NCBI GenBank assembly: GCA_016861045.1
Contig: BOKP01000001.1
Location: 623,529 to 687,528 of the forward strand
Direction: 5' to 3'
DNA: 64,000 bases
From: Actinomycetes bacterium
GTDB lineage: Bacteria > Actinomycetota > Thermoleophilia > Solirubrobacterales > 70-9
Of the stretch, positions 47,598 to 55,189 are shown piece by piece. The translations under genes were made by a program, and so were the position numbers. Numbering within the stretch: position 1 is the stretch's first letter; every line of letters begins with the position of its first letter. The notes beneath the pieces were generated by a model. It saw nothing but the letters and a program-made list of their open reading frames with translations. It had not been told where the DNA came from and did not search any database.

Positions 47598-47615
47598 GGC
47601 CCTAACGTATCGCGC
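47598..47615. promoter_or_regulatory. 18-bp divergent overlapping promoter
   Basis: Only 18 bp separate two divergent ATGs. TAACGT (47603-47608, + strand) is 7 nt before the M28-like ATG, and TACGTT (47609-47604, - strand) is 6 nt before the WS/DGAT ATG. The two -10 elements overlap by five bases around ACGT. Each polymerase would place its -35 contacts inside the neighbour's coding region, so the promoters should be mutually exclusive. Confidence 0.6.
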
Positions 47616-48524
47616 ATGACCAAGCCCCGCCACCGGCCGGGAGCGGCCGCGGCGAGCGTCCTCGCGGCGATCGCGCTCGCCGCCGGGTGCGGCGGCTCCG
47701 GCGGCGAGGCGGCCGCGCCCGTGGGCGCCGACGGGTTCGACGGGGACCGGGCCTTCGCCGACCTCCGCGCCCAGGTCGCGCTCGGGCCGCGGCCGTCGGG
47801 GTCGGCGGCGAACCGGCGGCTCGCCCGGATGCTCGCCCGCCGGCTCCGGCGCGCGGGGGCCCTCGACGTCCTGATCCAGCGGCCGGTCGCCAACGTCGTC
47901 GGCTCTGTCCCCGGCCGCGACCCCGGCTGGGTGGTGCTCGGCGCCCATTACGACACCAAGGACCTGCCGGGGTTCGTCGGCGCCAACGACGGCGCCTCCG
48001 GCGTCGCCGTCGTCCTCGAGCTCGTCCGGTCGCTGCCGCGGCCGCTGCCGGGCCCCTCGCTGGCGGTCGCCCTGTTCGACGGGGAGGAGGCCCGCGGCGA
48101 TCGCGAGTTCGACGAGGACGGGCTGCGAGGCAGCCGCCAGTACGTCGACTACGCAGCCGCCGGCCGTCTCGGCGCGCCGCCGCTGGCCGCGATCGGGGCG
48201 ATGGTCCTGCTCGACATGGTCGGCGACTGCGATCTCGCCATCCCGCGCGAGGCGGGATCCGATCCCGGCCTCTACGAGCTGCTCGCGACGGCGGACCCCG
48301 AGCTCTTCGACGGCGCCGTGGCGGCGATCGCCGACGACCACGTCCCCTTCCGCGAGGCGGGGATCCCCGCCGTCGACGTGATCGACTTCGAGTTCGGCCC
48401 GGGCCCGCCGCCGGGCGCGCTCTGGCACACCCGCGGCGACGATCTCGAGGCGGTCTGCCCGGCGAGCCTCGACGCAGTCGGCGAGGCCGTCCTGGAGGCG
48501 CTGCCCCGGCTCGGGTCCGACTGA
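47616..48524 (+). CDS. M28-family / glutaminyl-peptide cyclotransferase-like lipoprotein
   Basis: A 302-residue exported protein. The signal peptide ends in lipobox LAAGC (after AAAASVLAAIALAAG). The catalytic domain has VVLGAHYDTKDLPGFVGAND (His and Asp ligands), VALFDGEEA (catalytic Glu), VLLDMVGDCDLAI, and the C-terminal IADDHVPFREAGIPAVDVID with ALWHTRGDDLE. The DDHxPF and WHT motifs favour glutaminyl cyclases over aminopeptidases. It is therefore likely to form N-terminal pyroglutamate on exported proteins, or to act as a peptidase. Confidence 0.82.
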   Translation: MTKPRHRPGAAAASVLAAIALAAGCGGSGGEAAAPVGADGFDGDRAFADLRAQVALGPRPSGSAANRRLARMLARRLRRAGALDVLIQRPVANVVGSVPGRDPGWVVLGAHYDTKDLPGFVGANDGASGVAVVLELVRSLPRPLPGPSLAVALFDGEEARGDREFDEDGLRGSRQYVDYAAAGRLGAPPLAAIGAMVLLDMVGDCDLAIPREAGSDPGLYELLATADPELFDGAVAAIADDHVPFREAGIPAVDVIDFEFGPGPPPGALWHTRGDDLEAVCPASLDAVGEAVLEALPRLGSD

Positions 48525-48548
48525 TCCGGGAGTACGCTGTCGGGCGAG

Positions 48549-49526
48549 GTGGCTGCGAACGACCCCAACGGCCGCGTCCGGCCCGAGGTCCCGATCGGCG
48601 GCCGGCTGCTCGAGGGCGGCGCCCGCGGCGTGGGAAGGCTGGCCGGGGCGACCGGCCTCGACCGCACCGTGGAGGTCGCAGTCGAGGAGGCGATAGTGCG
48701 GGCGCTCGAGAGCGCCGCCGTGGAGCGGGCGATCACGCGGGTGGTGGCCGACGGCCGGGTCGCGGCCGCGGTCGAGGACTCGATCGACGCCGAGCGGCTC
48801 GAGGAGACGATCAGGCGAGCGATCGACAGCGAGGTCGCCGACCGGGTCTGGGAGGAGATCCTCGCCGGCGAGAAGGCCCAGATGCTGGTCGAGCGGATCG
48901 CCGGGGCGCCCGAGGTCCGCGCCGCGATCGCCTCCCAGGGCGTCGGTCTGATCGCCGACCTCGGCCGCCAGCTCCAGCGCGCAGCCGCCGCCGCCGACGA
49001 CTTCATCGACCGCACCGCGCGCCGGCTCCTTCGCCGCGGGCCCCGGGCCGAGCCCACCGGCCACGTCGGGCTCGCGGGCCGCGGCGTCGCGCTCCTCGTC
49101 GACGCCGGCATCCTCGCCGCCGGCTTCGCCCTGTTCACGGCGCTTCTCTCCGGGGCGCTCCAGCTCCTCACCGACGACAACCTGCCCCCGCTCGCCGTCG
49201 GGTTGATCTCGGCCGGCGGCCTCCTCGTCGCCGCGACCTACCTCGTCGGCTTCTGGGCGTTCGAGGGCCAGACCCCCGGAATGCGGTTCCTCTCGATCCG
49301 CCTCGAGCACGAGGGCCGGCCCGGGATCGGCGTCCGGCGCGCCCTGCGTCGGCTCTGGGGTCTCGTCCTCGCGGTGATCCCGCTCGGCCTCGGGCTCGTC
49401 CCGATCGCCTTCGGCGAGCGGCGGCGCGGGCTGCAGGACCGGATCGCCGACACCGACGTGGTCAGGCGCGACAACCGCGTCCTCGCCCCGTGGTCGGAGA
49501 ACCGCGTCACCGGCGCTCCCGGCTGA
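48549..49526 (+). CDS. RDD-family membrane protein
   Basis: A 325-residue protein with a ~175-residue charged N-terminal region rich in Ala/Glu/Arg helices, then an RDD domain. VGLAGRGVALLVDAGILAAG carries the R...D element, and two to three membrane helices follow, with WAFEGQTPGMRFLSIRLEHE and RRGLQDRIADTDVV at the end. RDD proteins are of unknown function, some acting as transporters or Na+/H+ antiporters. The GTG start is 10 nt after TACGCT. Confidence 0.82.
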   Translation: MAANDPNGRVRPEVPIGGRLLEGGARGVGRLAGATGLDRTVEVAVEEAIVRALESAAVERAITRVVADGRVAAAVEDSIDAERLEETIRRAIDSEVADRVWEEILAGEKAQMLVERIAGAPEVRAAIASQGVGLIADLGRQLQRAAAAADDFIDRTARRLLRRGPRAEPTGHVGLAGRGVALLVDAGILAAGFALFTALLSGALQLLTDDNLPPLAVGLISAGGLLVAATYLVGFWAFEGQTPGMRFLSIRLEHEGRPGIGVRRALRRLWGLVLAVIPLGLGLVPIAFGERRRGLQDRIADTDVVRRDNRVLAPWSENRVTGAPG

Positions 49527-49560
49527 GCGGGCGGGCCGCCGCCGCTACCCTTCGCGGACG

Positions 49561-50535
49561 ATGTCCGCAGACGCCACCACAGCGCCGCGGCGGATCCTGC
49601 TCGCGGCTCCGCGCGGCTATTGCGCCGGCGTCGATCGCGCCGTGCAGACGGTCGAGCACGCCCTCGACCTCTACGGGGCGCCGGTCTACGTGCGCAAGGA
49701 GATCGTCCACAACAAGCACGTGGTCGAGCAGCTGAGCGAGCGCGGGGCGGTGTTCGTCGACCAGGAGACCGAGGTCCCGGAGGGCGCCATGGTCGTCTTC
49801 AGCGCCCACGGCGTCTCCCCGGCCGTTCACGAGAACGCCGCCCGGCGCGGCCTGCGCACGATCGACGCGACCTGCCCGCTGGTCACCAAGGTCCACGTCG
49901 AGGCCCGCAAGTTCGCCGAGCAGGGCTACACGATCGTGATGATCGGCCACGAGGGCCACGAGGAGGTCGAGGGTACGACCGGCGAGGCGCCCGAGTCGAT
50001 CATCCTCGTCGAGACCGCCGAGGACGTCGACGAGCTCGAGATCGATGACCCCGACAGGGTCGCGTTCATCACCCAGACGACCCTCTCGGTCGACGAGACG
50101 GCCGGCGTCATCGCCCGGCTCCGCGAGCGCTATCCGGGCATCGTCAGCCCGAAGTCCGACGACATCTGCTACGCGACCACCAACCGCCAGCTCGCGGTCA
50201 AGCAGCTCGCCGCCGAATGCGACCTGGTGCTCGTGATCGGGTCGAAGAACTCCTCGAACTCGAACCGCCTCGTCGACGTCACCCGCGAGCACGGGACCGC
50301 CGCCCACCTGATCGACAAGGCCTCCGAGGTCGAGGAGGGGTGGCTCGCCGGCGTCGAGACGATCGGGATCACGTCCGGCGCCAGCGCCCCCGAGGAGCTC
50401 GTCGACGAGCTCGTCGAGATGTTCCGCGCGCGCGGCGCCGAGGAGGTGACCGAGCTCCGCGCCATCGACGAGGACGTCCGCTTCATGCTGCCGAAGCCGA
50501 TCCGGGTCGAGCTCACGGCCGCCGGCGCCGGCTAG
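49561..50535 (+). CDS. ispH: 4-hydroxy-3-methylbut-2-enyl diphosphate reductase (IspH)
   Basis: A 324-residue Fe-S enzyme, last step of the MEP isoprenoid pathway. It reduces HMBPP to IPP and DMAPP. The three cluster Cys are in PRGYCAGVDRAVQTVE, TIDATCPLVTKVHVEA and SDDICYATTNRQLAV. Substrate-binding EEVEGTTGEAP and the C-terminal LIDKASEVEEGWLAGVETIG and ITSGASAPEEL are also conserved. TACCCT lies 9 nt before the ATG. Full length and intact. Confidence 0.96.
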   Translation: MSADATTAPRRILLAAPRGYCAGVDRAVQTVEHALDLYGAPVYVRKEIVHNKHVVEQLSERGAVFVDQETEVPEGAMVVFSAHGVSPAVHENAARRGLRTIDATCPLVTKVHVEARKFAEQGYTIVMIGHEGHEEVEGTTGEAPESIILVETAEDVDELEIDDPDRVAFITQTTLSVDETAGVIARLRERYPGIVSPKSDDICYATTNRQLAVKQLAAECDLVLVIGSKNSSNSNRLVDVTREHGTAAHLIDKASEVEEGWLAGVETIGITSGASAPEELVDELVEMFRARGAEEVTELRAIDEDVRFMLPKPIRVELTAAGAG

Positions 50536-50569
50536 CCCGCGACGACGGTCAGCTATCTTGGGGCCCGTC

Positions 50570-50935
50570 GTGGTCGGCGATACCGGAAAGGCGATGCGCA
50601 TCCACGGCCCGGCGGTCGCTGACCGCCGCCTGCGCGCCGCCGCGCCGCCGCTGCTCGCCGTCGCCGTCGCCGTCTCGCTGCTCAGCGCGCTGAGCGGCGG
50701 TCCGCTCGACGCTCTCGCCGGCCTGCCGATGCTCGCCCTCGGCGCCGTCCTCGCCTTCGGCGGAAGCGCCGGGGTCGAGACGCTGGTCCGCTTCGCCGAG
50801 GCGCGAGGCCGCCGGTCCCGCGTCGGCTCCCCGATTCGGCGCCGGTTCCATCTCTCCCCTGACCATGCGCCGGCGTTGCGACTGCTCGTCGCCGGCCGGC
50901 GGTTGCGCGGGCCGCCCCGGCCCACCCTCGCCTAG
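50570..50935 (+). CDS. Small membrane protein, paralogue of the one at 54181-54507
   Basis: A 121-residue protein from GTG 50570, 10 nt after TATCTT (50554-50559). ATG 50594 is an alternative. It has two hydrophobic segments (APPLLAVAVAVSLLSALSGG and AGLPMLALGAVLAFGGSA), then a basic region and a C-terminal RLRGPPRP. The layout and the RGPP ending match the protein encoded at 54181-54507. Function unknown. It opens the copper-related block. Confidence 0.55.
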   Translation: MVGDTGKAMRIHGPAVADRRLRAAAPPLLAVAVAVSLLSALSGGPLDALAGLPMLALGAVLAFGGSAGVETLVRFAEARGRRSRVGSPIRRRFHLSPDHAPALRLLVAGRRLRGPPRPTLA

Positions 50936-51047
50936 CCCGCGCCCGCGGGCCGGCGAACCAGTCGGAGCGAGGCTCCCGTCTCCGCGGGAGCACCGCGTCG
51001 CGGCCGCGGCCGCGACGCGAACCCGAACCTGAGGATTGGAGCAATCG

Positions 51048-51722
51048 ATGTTCGATCGGGTCGTTCGACGTCCCCGGATGCGCTCGCTTGCGCGGGTGCC
51101 CGCGGTCGTCCTGCCCGTCATGATCCTGATCGCCGCCTCCGGATGCGGATCCGGTGGCGTCGGTGACGAGCTGAACGGGATGACGCGCACTCCGCCGACC
51201 GAGGTCGGCAGGGTCGCCCTGCCCGACGAGAGCCCGGGTGGCGGCGGGCGGCAGACGCGGTTGCGAGGCGAGGAGGACGGGCTCATGCTCGTCTACTTCG
51301 GCTACACGTTCTGTCCCGACGTCTGCCCGACGACGCTCGCCGATCTCGGCGTGGCGCTGGGGGAGCTGCCCGAAGAGCAGGCGCGCCGCGTCAAGGTCGG
51401 GATGGTCACGGTCGACCCGGAGCGAGATACGCCCAAGGCCCTCAACGGCTACCTCGGGCACTTCTTCGCGCCCGGGCGCTTTGCCTCGTTCCGAACCACC
51501 GATGATGACGAGCTCGCCCGGGCCGAGAGCGCTTTCGGAGCTTCCAGCAAGCTCGGAAAGGCGGATCGGCATGGCAACTACGAGGTCGCTCACACGGCTC
51601 AGGTCTTCGCCGTGGACGGCACCGGGCAGGTGCTCGTCGAGTGGCCGTTCGGCACCCCGTCAGAGGACATCCGCTCCGATCTCGAGCGGCTGCTCGGTGA
51701 CGGCGGCATCGGATCGGCCTGA
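51048..51722 (+). CDS. SCO1/SenC/PrrC-type copper metallochaperone lipoprotein
   Basis: A 224-residue lipoprotein with lipobox ASGC in LPVMILIAASGCGSG. The thioredoxin-like domain carries YFGYTFCPDVCPTTL (CxxxC) and the distal His in NYEVAHTAQVF, the three Cu ligands of SCO proteins that deliver copper to the CuA centre of cytochrome oxidase. ATG 51048 has GGAG (51038-51041) before it and is preferred to TTG 51036. It is followed by PCuAC, a known partner of SCO. Confidence 0.92.
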   Translation: MFDRVVRRPRMRSLARVPAVVLPVMILIAASGCGSGGVGDELNGMTRTPPTEVGRVALPDESPGGGGRQTRLRGEEDGLMLVYFGYTFCPDVCPTTLADLGVALGELPEEQARRVKVGMVTVDPERDTPKALNGYLGHFFAPGRFASFRTTDDDELARAESAFGASSKLGKADRHGNYEVAHTAQVFAVDGTGQVLVEWPFGTPSEDIRSDLERLLGDGGIGSA

Positions 51723-51740
51723 GAACGAGAGGAAGCAGCG

Positions 51741-52253
51741 ATGAAGAAGATGATGTACATGGCGGCCACGGCCGCCGCCGCGCTCGCGATCGCGGGTTGC
51801 GGCAGCGACGACGGCAGCGACGGTACGACCGCGGCCGCGGGCGAGACGAGCGTCAGCGACGCCTGGGCACGCGTGACCACGCCGACCCAGACGACGGGGG
51901 CGGCCTACATGACGATCGAGAGCCCCGGCGGCGACACCCTGACCGCCGCTTCGGTGCCGAGCTCGGTCGCCGGCGAGGCGCAGCTGCACGAGGCGACCGG
52001 CGAGGAGCCGATGGACTCGGGCGGCTCGATGGACTCGACGGCTCCGATGGGCTCGGGCGAAGGGATGATGGGCATGCGGGAGGTCGACCACGTCGTGATC
52101 CCGGCAGATGGGACGCTGACGCTCGAGCCCGGCGGCTACCACATCATGCTGCTGGACCTGGTGAAGCCGATCGAGCCCGGCGCCACGATCCCGGTGACGC
52201 TCGAGCTCGAGAAGGCGGGCGAGATCGAGGTCGATGCCACCGCCGAGGAATAG
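51741..52253 (+). CDS. PCuAC-type periplasmic copper chaperone with Met-rich insertion
   Basis: A 170-residue lipoprotein (lipobox IAGC in AAAALAIAGCGSDDGS). The PCu(A)C domain has DAWARVTTPTQTTGAAYMTI, then QLHEATGEEPM, VDHVVIPADGTLTLEPGGYH and HIMLLDLVKPI. The usual H-x(n)-M and H-x-M ligands are present, but a ~20-residue Met/Ser/Gly-rich loop sits between the first His and MMGMREV. It hands copper to SCO/CuA in other bacteria. It starts 18 bp after sco with a GAGGAAG (51727-51733) upstream. Confidence 0.9.
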   Translation: MKKMMYMAATAAAALAIAGCGSDDGSDGTTAAAGETSVSDAWARVTTPTQTTGAAYMTIESPGGDTLTAASVPSSVAGEAQLHEATGEEPMDSGGSMDSTAPMGSGEGMMGMREVDHVVIPADGTLTLEPGGYHIMLLDLVKPIEPGATIPVTLELEKAGEIEVDATAEE

Positions 52254-52599
52254 GCTCGAGGCGGCCGCCGCGACGGCCCTCGGGGTCGTCGCGGCGGTCC
52301 TCGCCGGCTGCGGCCCGGGGGCCGACGGGGGCGGCGAGACGATCGCCTTCGCGATCCCGGCCGGAGCCGGGGAGCGCGTCGACGCGGGCCGTCCGGTGCC
52401 CGGGGTGCCGAGGCGGATCGAAGGCACGGTCGGGGACACGGTCGAGGTCGTCAACCATGACTCCGAGCTTCAGGTCGTGAGCGGCTTTCCGGTCAATCCC
52501 GGGCAGACCGTGCGGATCCCGCTGAACCGGGCCGGCACGTTCGAGGTCGAGTGCTCGGCGCACGAGAGCGACAACCTGAAGCTGGTGGTCAGCCCCTGA
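52234..52599 (+). CDS. Cupredoxin-like lipoprotein
   Basis: A 121-residue lipoprotein with a lipobox LAGC in VVAAVLAGCGPGADGG. The mature part is a plastocyanin-like fold: GDTVEVVNHDSELQVVSGFP supplies the first His, and AGTFEVECSAHESDNLKLVV supplies Cys and His in the C-x-x-H loop. A Met axial ligand is absent, but the pattern suits a type 1 or CuA-like binding site. It starts 20 bp inside the PCuAC gene and is therefore coupled to it. It would receive or store copper outside the cell membrane. Confidence 0.78.
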   Translation: MPPPRNRLEAAAATALGVVAAVLAGCGPGADGGGETIAFAIPAGAGERVDAGRPVPGVPRRIEGTVGDTVEVVNHDSELQVVSGFPVNPGQTVRIPLNRAGTFEVECSAHESDNLKLVVSP

Positions 52600-52609
52600 C
52601 GCGACCGGG

Positions 52610-53428
52610 TCAGCGCCCCGGGCCGGGAGCGAACGCCACCGACCAGACCCTGACCTCGCCGCTGATGTCGAGGCGGACCTCGTGCATGCCATGGACGGGA
52701 TGGCCGCTGAGCTCGTAGAGGCCGGGCCCGTCGAGGGCGATCGCGCCCGTCGGCTCGCCGTCGACCGCAAGCCCGACCGTCCCGGTGCCGTCGAGCGCGG
52801 CCCAGGCGCCGGCGCCGGCGTACTCGATCTCGAGCGGCTCGCCCGGCTCGGCGGGCGTCCACGGCACGTCGTGTGCGCCGCCCGGGAAGACCTCCTCGCT
52901 CGGCCTGCCGATCTCGGGCTGGCGTCCGGTCGGCGGCGGGCCCAGGATCGGCTTCGGCAGGTCGTGGCCCTCGCCGCCGGCGAGCTCGGCGCGGACCGCG
53001 CCCTCGGTCTCGTGGTAGGCGCCCTCGCCGAAGCGCGCGTAGCGAAGCGTCCCGCCCCGCCCCCAGAGGAACGTCGAGGGCCAGCCGCGGCAGCCATAGG
53101 CGTGCCAGATCCGGTGCTCGCTGTCGTTTCCGACCGGGAAATCGACATCGAGGCGGGCGAGCCCGGCCTCGAGCGCCTCGTCGGAGGCCGCGAGCTGCGA
53201 GCGCGGCGAGTGGATGCCGAGCACCGAGAGGCCGCTCCGCGAGTAGGCGCGCGCGAGCGCCGAGACGAAGGGAAGCGTCCGGACGCTGCTCAGCTCACCG
53301 AGCTCGAAGAAGTGGACGAGCAGGGCCGCGCGGGCCGTCAGCCGCTCGCTGACCGGCGGTTCGGTGCCGATCCAGGTGATGCCCGGAGGGAACGACGGGA
53401 TGGCGATGTCGTCGCGCCGCGGCCGCAC
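52610..53428 (-). CDS. Redoxin/TlpA-like protein lacking CxxC
   Basis: A 272-residue protein with a thioredoxin-like fold. In ALLVHFFELGELSSVRTLPF the position of the usual WCxxC is GELSSVRTLP, with no Cys. The later GWPSTFLWGRGGTLRYARFG holds the conserved cis-Pro region. One Cys remains in the adjacent HAYGCRGWPS. The C-terminal ~100 residues are a beta domain. No signal peptide is visible, and GTG 53428 is a tentative start. It has lost thiol chemistry, so a binding role is likely. It is convergent with the cupredoxin gene. Confidence 0.68.
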   Translation of the reverse strand: MRPRRDDIAIPSFPPGITWIGTEPPVSERLTARAALLVHFFELGELSSVRTLPFVSALARAYSRSGLSVLGIHSPRSQLAASDEALEAGLARLDVDFPVGNDSEHRIWHAYGCRGWPSTFLWGRGGTLRYARFGEGAYHETEGAVRAELAGGEGHDLPKPILGPPPTGRQPEIGRPSEEVFPGGAHDVPWTPAEPGEPLEIEYAGAGAWAALDGTGTVGLAVDGEPTGAIALDGPGLYELSGHPVHGMHEVRLDISGEVRVWSVAFAPGPGR

Positions 53429-53472
53429 GGCGCGAGCATCGCAGAGATCGAGGTTCGCGGCCCCGGCCGGGC

Positions 53473-54120
53473 TCACGCTCCCGCCCGCCCGCCCGCCCTC
53501 CGCCTGCGGACCACGAGAGCGAGGATCGCCGAGCCGATCGCCGCGAGCCCGAGGGCGATGAACGGAGCGACCGGAAACCCGGTGGAGCCGACCCAGTAGA
53601 GGGTCCCCCGGATCGCCGCCGGCCGTCCGTCGACGCGGAGCGGGATCTCGTAGTCGAAGATCCTCGTGCGCTGCCCCTCGTCCTCGACCTGCGGCGGGAT
53701 CGACGTGCTCATGTAGTGGGAGCGATGGTCGTGCCAGGAGAACTCGCCGGTCCCGGCGACGAGCTTCCAGTCGGGATCCGCGTCGGGATCGGCATCGGCC
53801 GGCACCTCCGCATCGCCGTAGCGGTCGGAGTTCAGGTAGTAGGCGGGGGAGGCGAGGTTCGCCTCGACCGCCCCGCCCGGCGAGAAGCGCAGGTAGGGCT
53901 CGCCCTCGTAGCCCTCGACGATGATCGTGTTGTCGCCGTCGCTGGTGAGCACGATGTCGGAGTCGTAGTTGAGGATCTCGGCGCTGAGACCGTCGACGGG
54001 CGGCTTGATGCCCGCCACCTCGGATCTGTAGTTGGGGTCGCCCTGGTGGGCGTCCGCATGGCCGGCGACGAGGGCGGTGGTCGCCAGGCCGAGCGCGAAT
54101 GCGCGAAGGAGCCGTCGCAC
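53473..54120 (-). CDS. Exported copper-cluster protein with predicted N-terminal His and HDHR motif
   Basis: A 215-residue exported protein. The signal peptide runs to GHADA, so the predicted mature N-terminus is HQGDPNYRSEV. A central WHDHRSHYM motif could bind metal with His and Met. One C-terminal membrane helix (FIALGLAAIGSAILALVVRR) anchors it. Family members I recall are beta-sandwich surface proteins of actinobacteria without assigned function. The mature N-terminal His invites a histidine-brace copper site as in CopC. It precedes the Cys-less redoxin gene on the same strand, 44 bp away. Confidence 0.6.
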   Translation of the reverse strand: MRRLLRAFALGLATTALVAGHADAHQGDPNYRSEVAGIKPPVDGLSAEILNYDSDIVLTSDGDNTIIVEGYEGEPYLRFSPGGAVEANLASPAYYLNSDRYGDAEVPADADPDADPDWKLVAGTGEFSWHDHRSHYMSTSIPPQVEDEGQRTRIFDYEIPLRVDGRPAAIRGTLYWVGSTGFPVAPFIALGLAAIGSAILALVVRRRRAGGRAGA

Positions 54121-54180
54121 GGCCTTCTCCCTTCGGCTCGGGGTTCGCCCGCCGCCGGATCGGGAGACCGGCGGCGAGCC

Positions 54181-54507
54181 CTAGATGCGCGCGAGGGCGA
54201 CCGGTGGACCGCGCTCGGCGAGCGAGTTGGCGAGGAGAGGCGAAGCCCACGCCGCCCGCGGGCACGAGGCGGCGGCGGGCATGCGGCTCGAGCGTGGGCG
54301 GCGATGGCGCCCGAGCCTCGAGCCGAGCCGCTCGAGCGCCTCGATCCCGGGGGCCCGGCCGAGCGCGAGGATCGGCGCCAGCAGGAGGAGGAGCGGCGCG
54401 AGCGCGATGCCGCCGCCTGCGAGGACGATGGAGAGCGTCGCCGGGACGGCGAGCGCGGTGAAGACGGCGGCGGCTCGCCGGTGGGCGGACGGTGGACCGG
54501 CGGTCAC
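54181..54507 (-). CDS. Small membrane protein, copper cluster
   Basis: A 108-residue protein with two hydrophobic segments (AAAVFTALAVPATLSIVLAG and LAPLLLLLAPILALGRAPGI), then a basic region and a C-terminal LLANSLAERGPP. It resembles the product of 50570-50935 in layout. It lies upstream of the HDHR-motif gene, 60 bp away, and is divergent from 54569. Function unknown. Confidence 0.5.
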   Translation of the reverse strand: MTAGPPSAHRRAAAVFTALAVPATLSIVLAGGGIALAPLLLLLAPILALGRAPGIEALERLGSRLGRHRRPRSSRMPAAASCPRAAWASPLLANSLAERGPPVALARI

Positions 54508-54568
54508 GCCGGGACTGTACCGCTGCCGCGGCGGGCCCGGGAGGGGATTCGGCTAGCCTGCTCCGACG

Positions 54569-54727
54569 ATGAGCCGGACCGACCTCGCGATCGGCATCTG
54601 CCTCGGCATCGCGATCGCCCTGGTCGCCCTGGCCCTCTACGTCTTCGGAGGGGGCGCCGGCGAGTCGATCGACGCCCCGTCGCTGGACCAATCCACGCCC
54701 GCCGCCCAGCAGGCGGGCCAGAAGTAG
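54569..54727 (+). CDS. Small single-pass membrane protein (52 residues)
   Basis: ATG 54569 is preceded by TAGCCT with a 9-nt gap. The 52-residue product has one membrane helix (LAIGICLGIAIALVALALYV) and a short polar tail. It is shorter than usual annotation cut-offs. It leads a rightward copper-cluster unit with the cupredoxin gene 18 bp downstream. A subunit or assembly peptide of the membrane complex is possible. Confidence 0.55.
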   Translation: MSRTDLAIGICLGIAIALVALALYVFGGGAGESIDAPSLDQSTPAAQQAGQK

Positions 54728-54745
54728 CCCCCCGAGGGAGGAGCG

Positions 54746-55189
54746 ATGCAATCGAACGGAACCAGGATCGCTGCCCTGCTCGCGGCCCTCGCGGTCATCG
54801 TCGTCCTCTTCTTCGCGTTTCGGGGCGGGGGGGACGACGGCGGCTCGACGACCGCGACTCCAGAGGTCACGACCACCGCCACGGGGGCGAACGAGCGGCT
54901 CTCGGAGCCCGCCCCGGCCCCCGCCGACACGATCCCGGTGATCGAGATCGCCGGCGGTGAGCCGAAGGGCGGCGTGACCACCCTCGAGGTCGACAAGGGC
55001 GCCGAGGTCCGCTTCGCCGTCAGGTCGAACGTGGTCGATGAGGTCCACGTCCACGGCTACGACATCGAGCAGGAGATCGGCCCCGGGAAGCGGACGCTCT
55101 TCGACTTCCCCGCCGATCTCGACGGCGTCTTCGAGGTCGAGCTGCACCACTCCGGGGCCCAGATCGCGGAGCTGACGGTCAACCCGTGA
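54746..55189 (+). CDS. Membrane-anchored cupredoxin-like protein
   Basis: A 147-residue protein with an N-terminal membrane anchor (AALLAALAVIVVLFFAF), a Thr/Ala/Pro linker and a cupredoxin-type beta domain. Ligand candidates are VDEVHVHGYDIEQEI (His, His) and the C-terminal VELHHSGAQIAELTV. Cys is absent, so a classical type 1 centre is unlikely; a red or His-rich type site is possible. GAGGGAGGAGC (54733-54743) supplies a ribosome-binding site. The stop overlaps the next gene's GTG by 4 bp. Confidence 0.75.
   Translation: MQSNGTRIAALLAALAVIVVLFFAFRGGGDDGGSTTATPEVTTTATGANERLSEPAPAPADTIPVIEIAGGEPKGGVTTLEVDKGAEVRFAVRSNVVDEVHVHGYDIEQEIGPGKRTLFDFPADLDGVFEVELHHSGAQIAELTVNP

Noticed and set aside
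47598-49310. Upstream extension of the WS/DGAT frame (minus strand) over the M28 and RDD genes
   Set aside because: The family's typical start is at 47597. The extension is composition-biased and lies opposite two clear genes.
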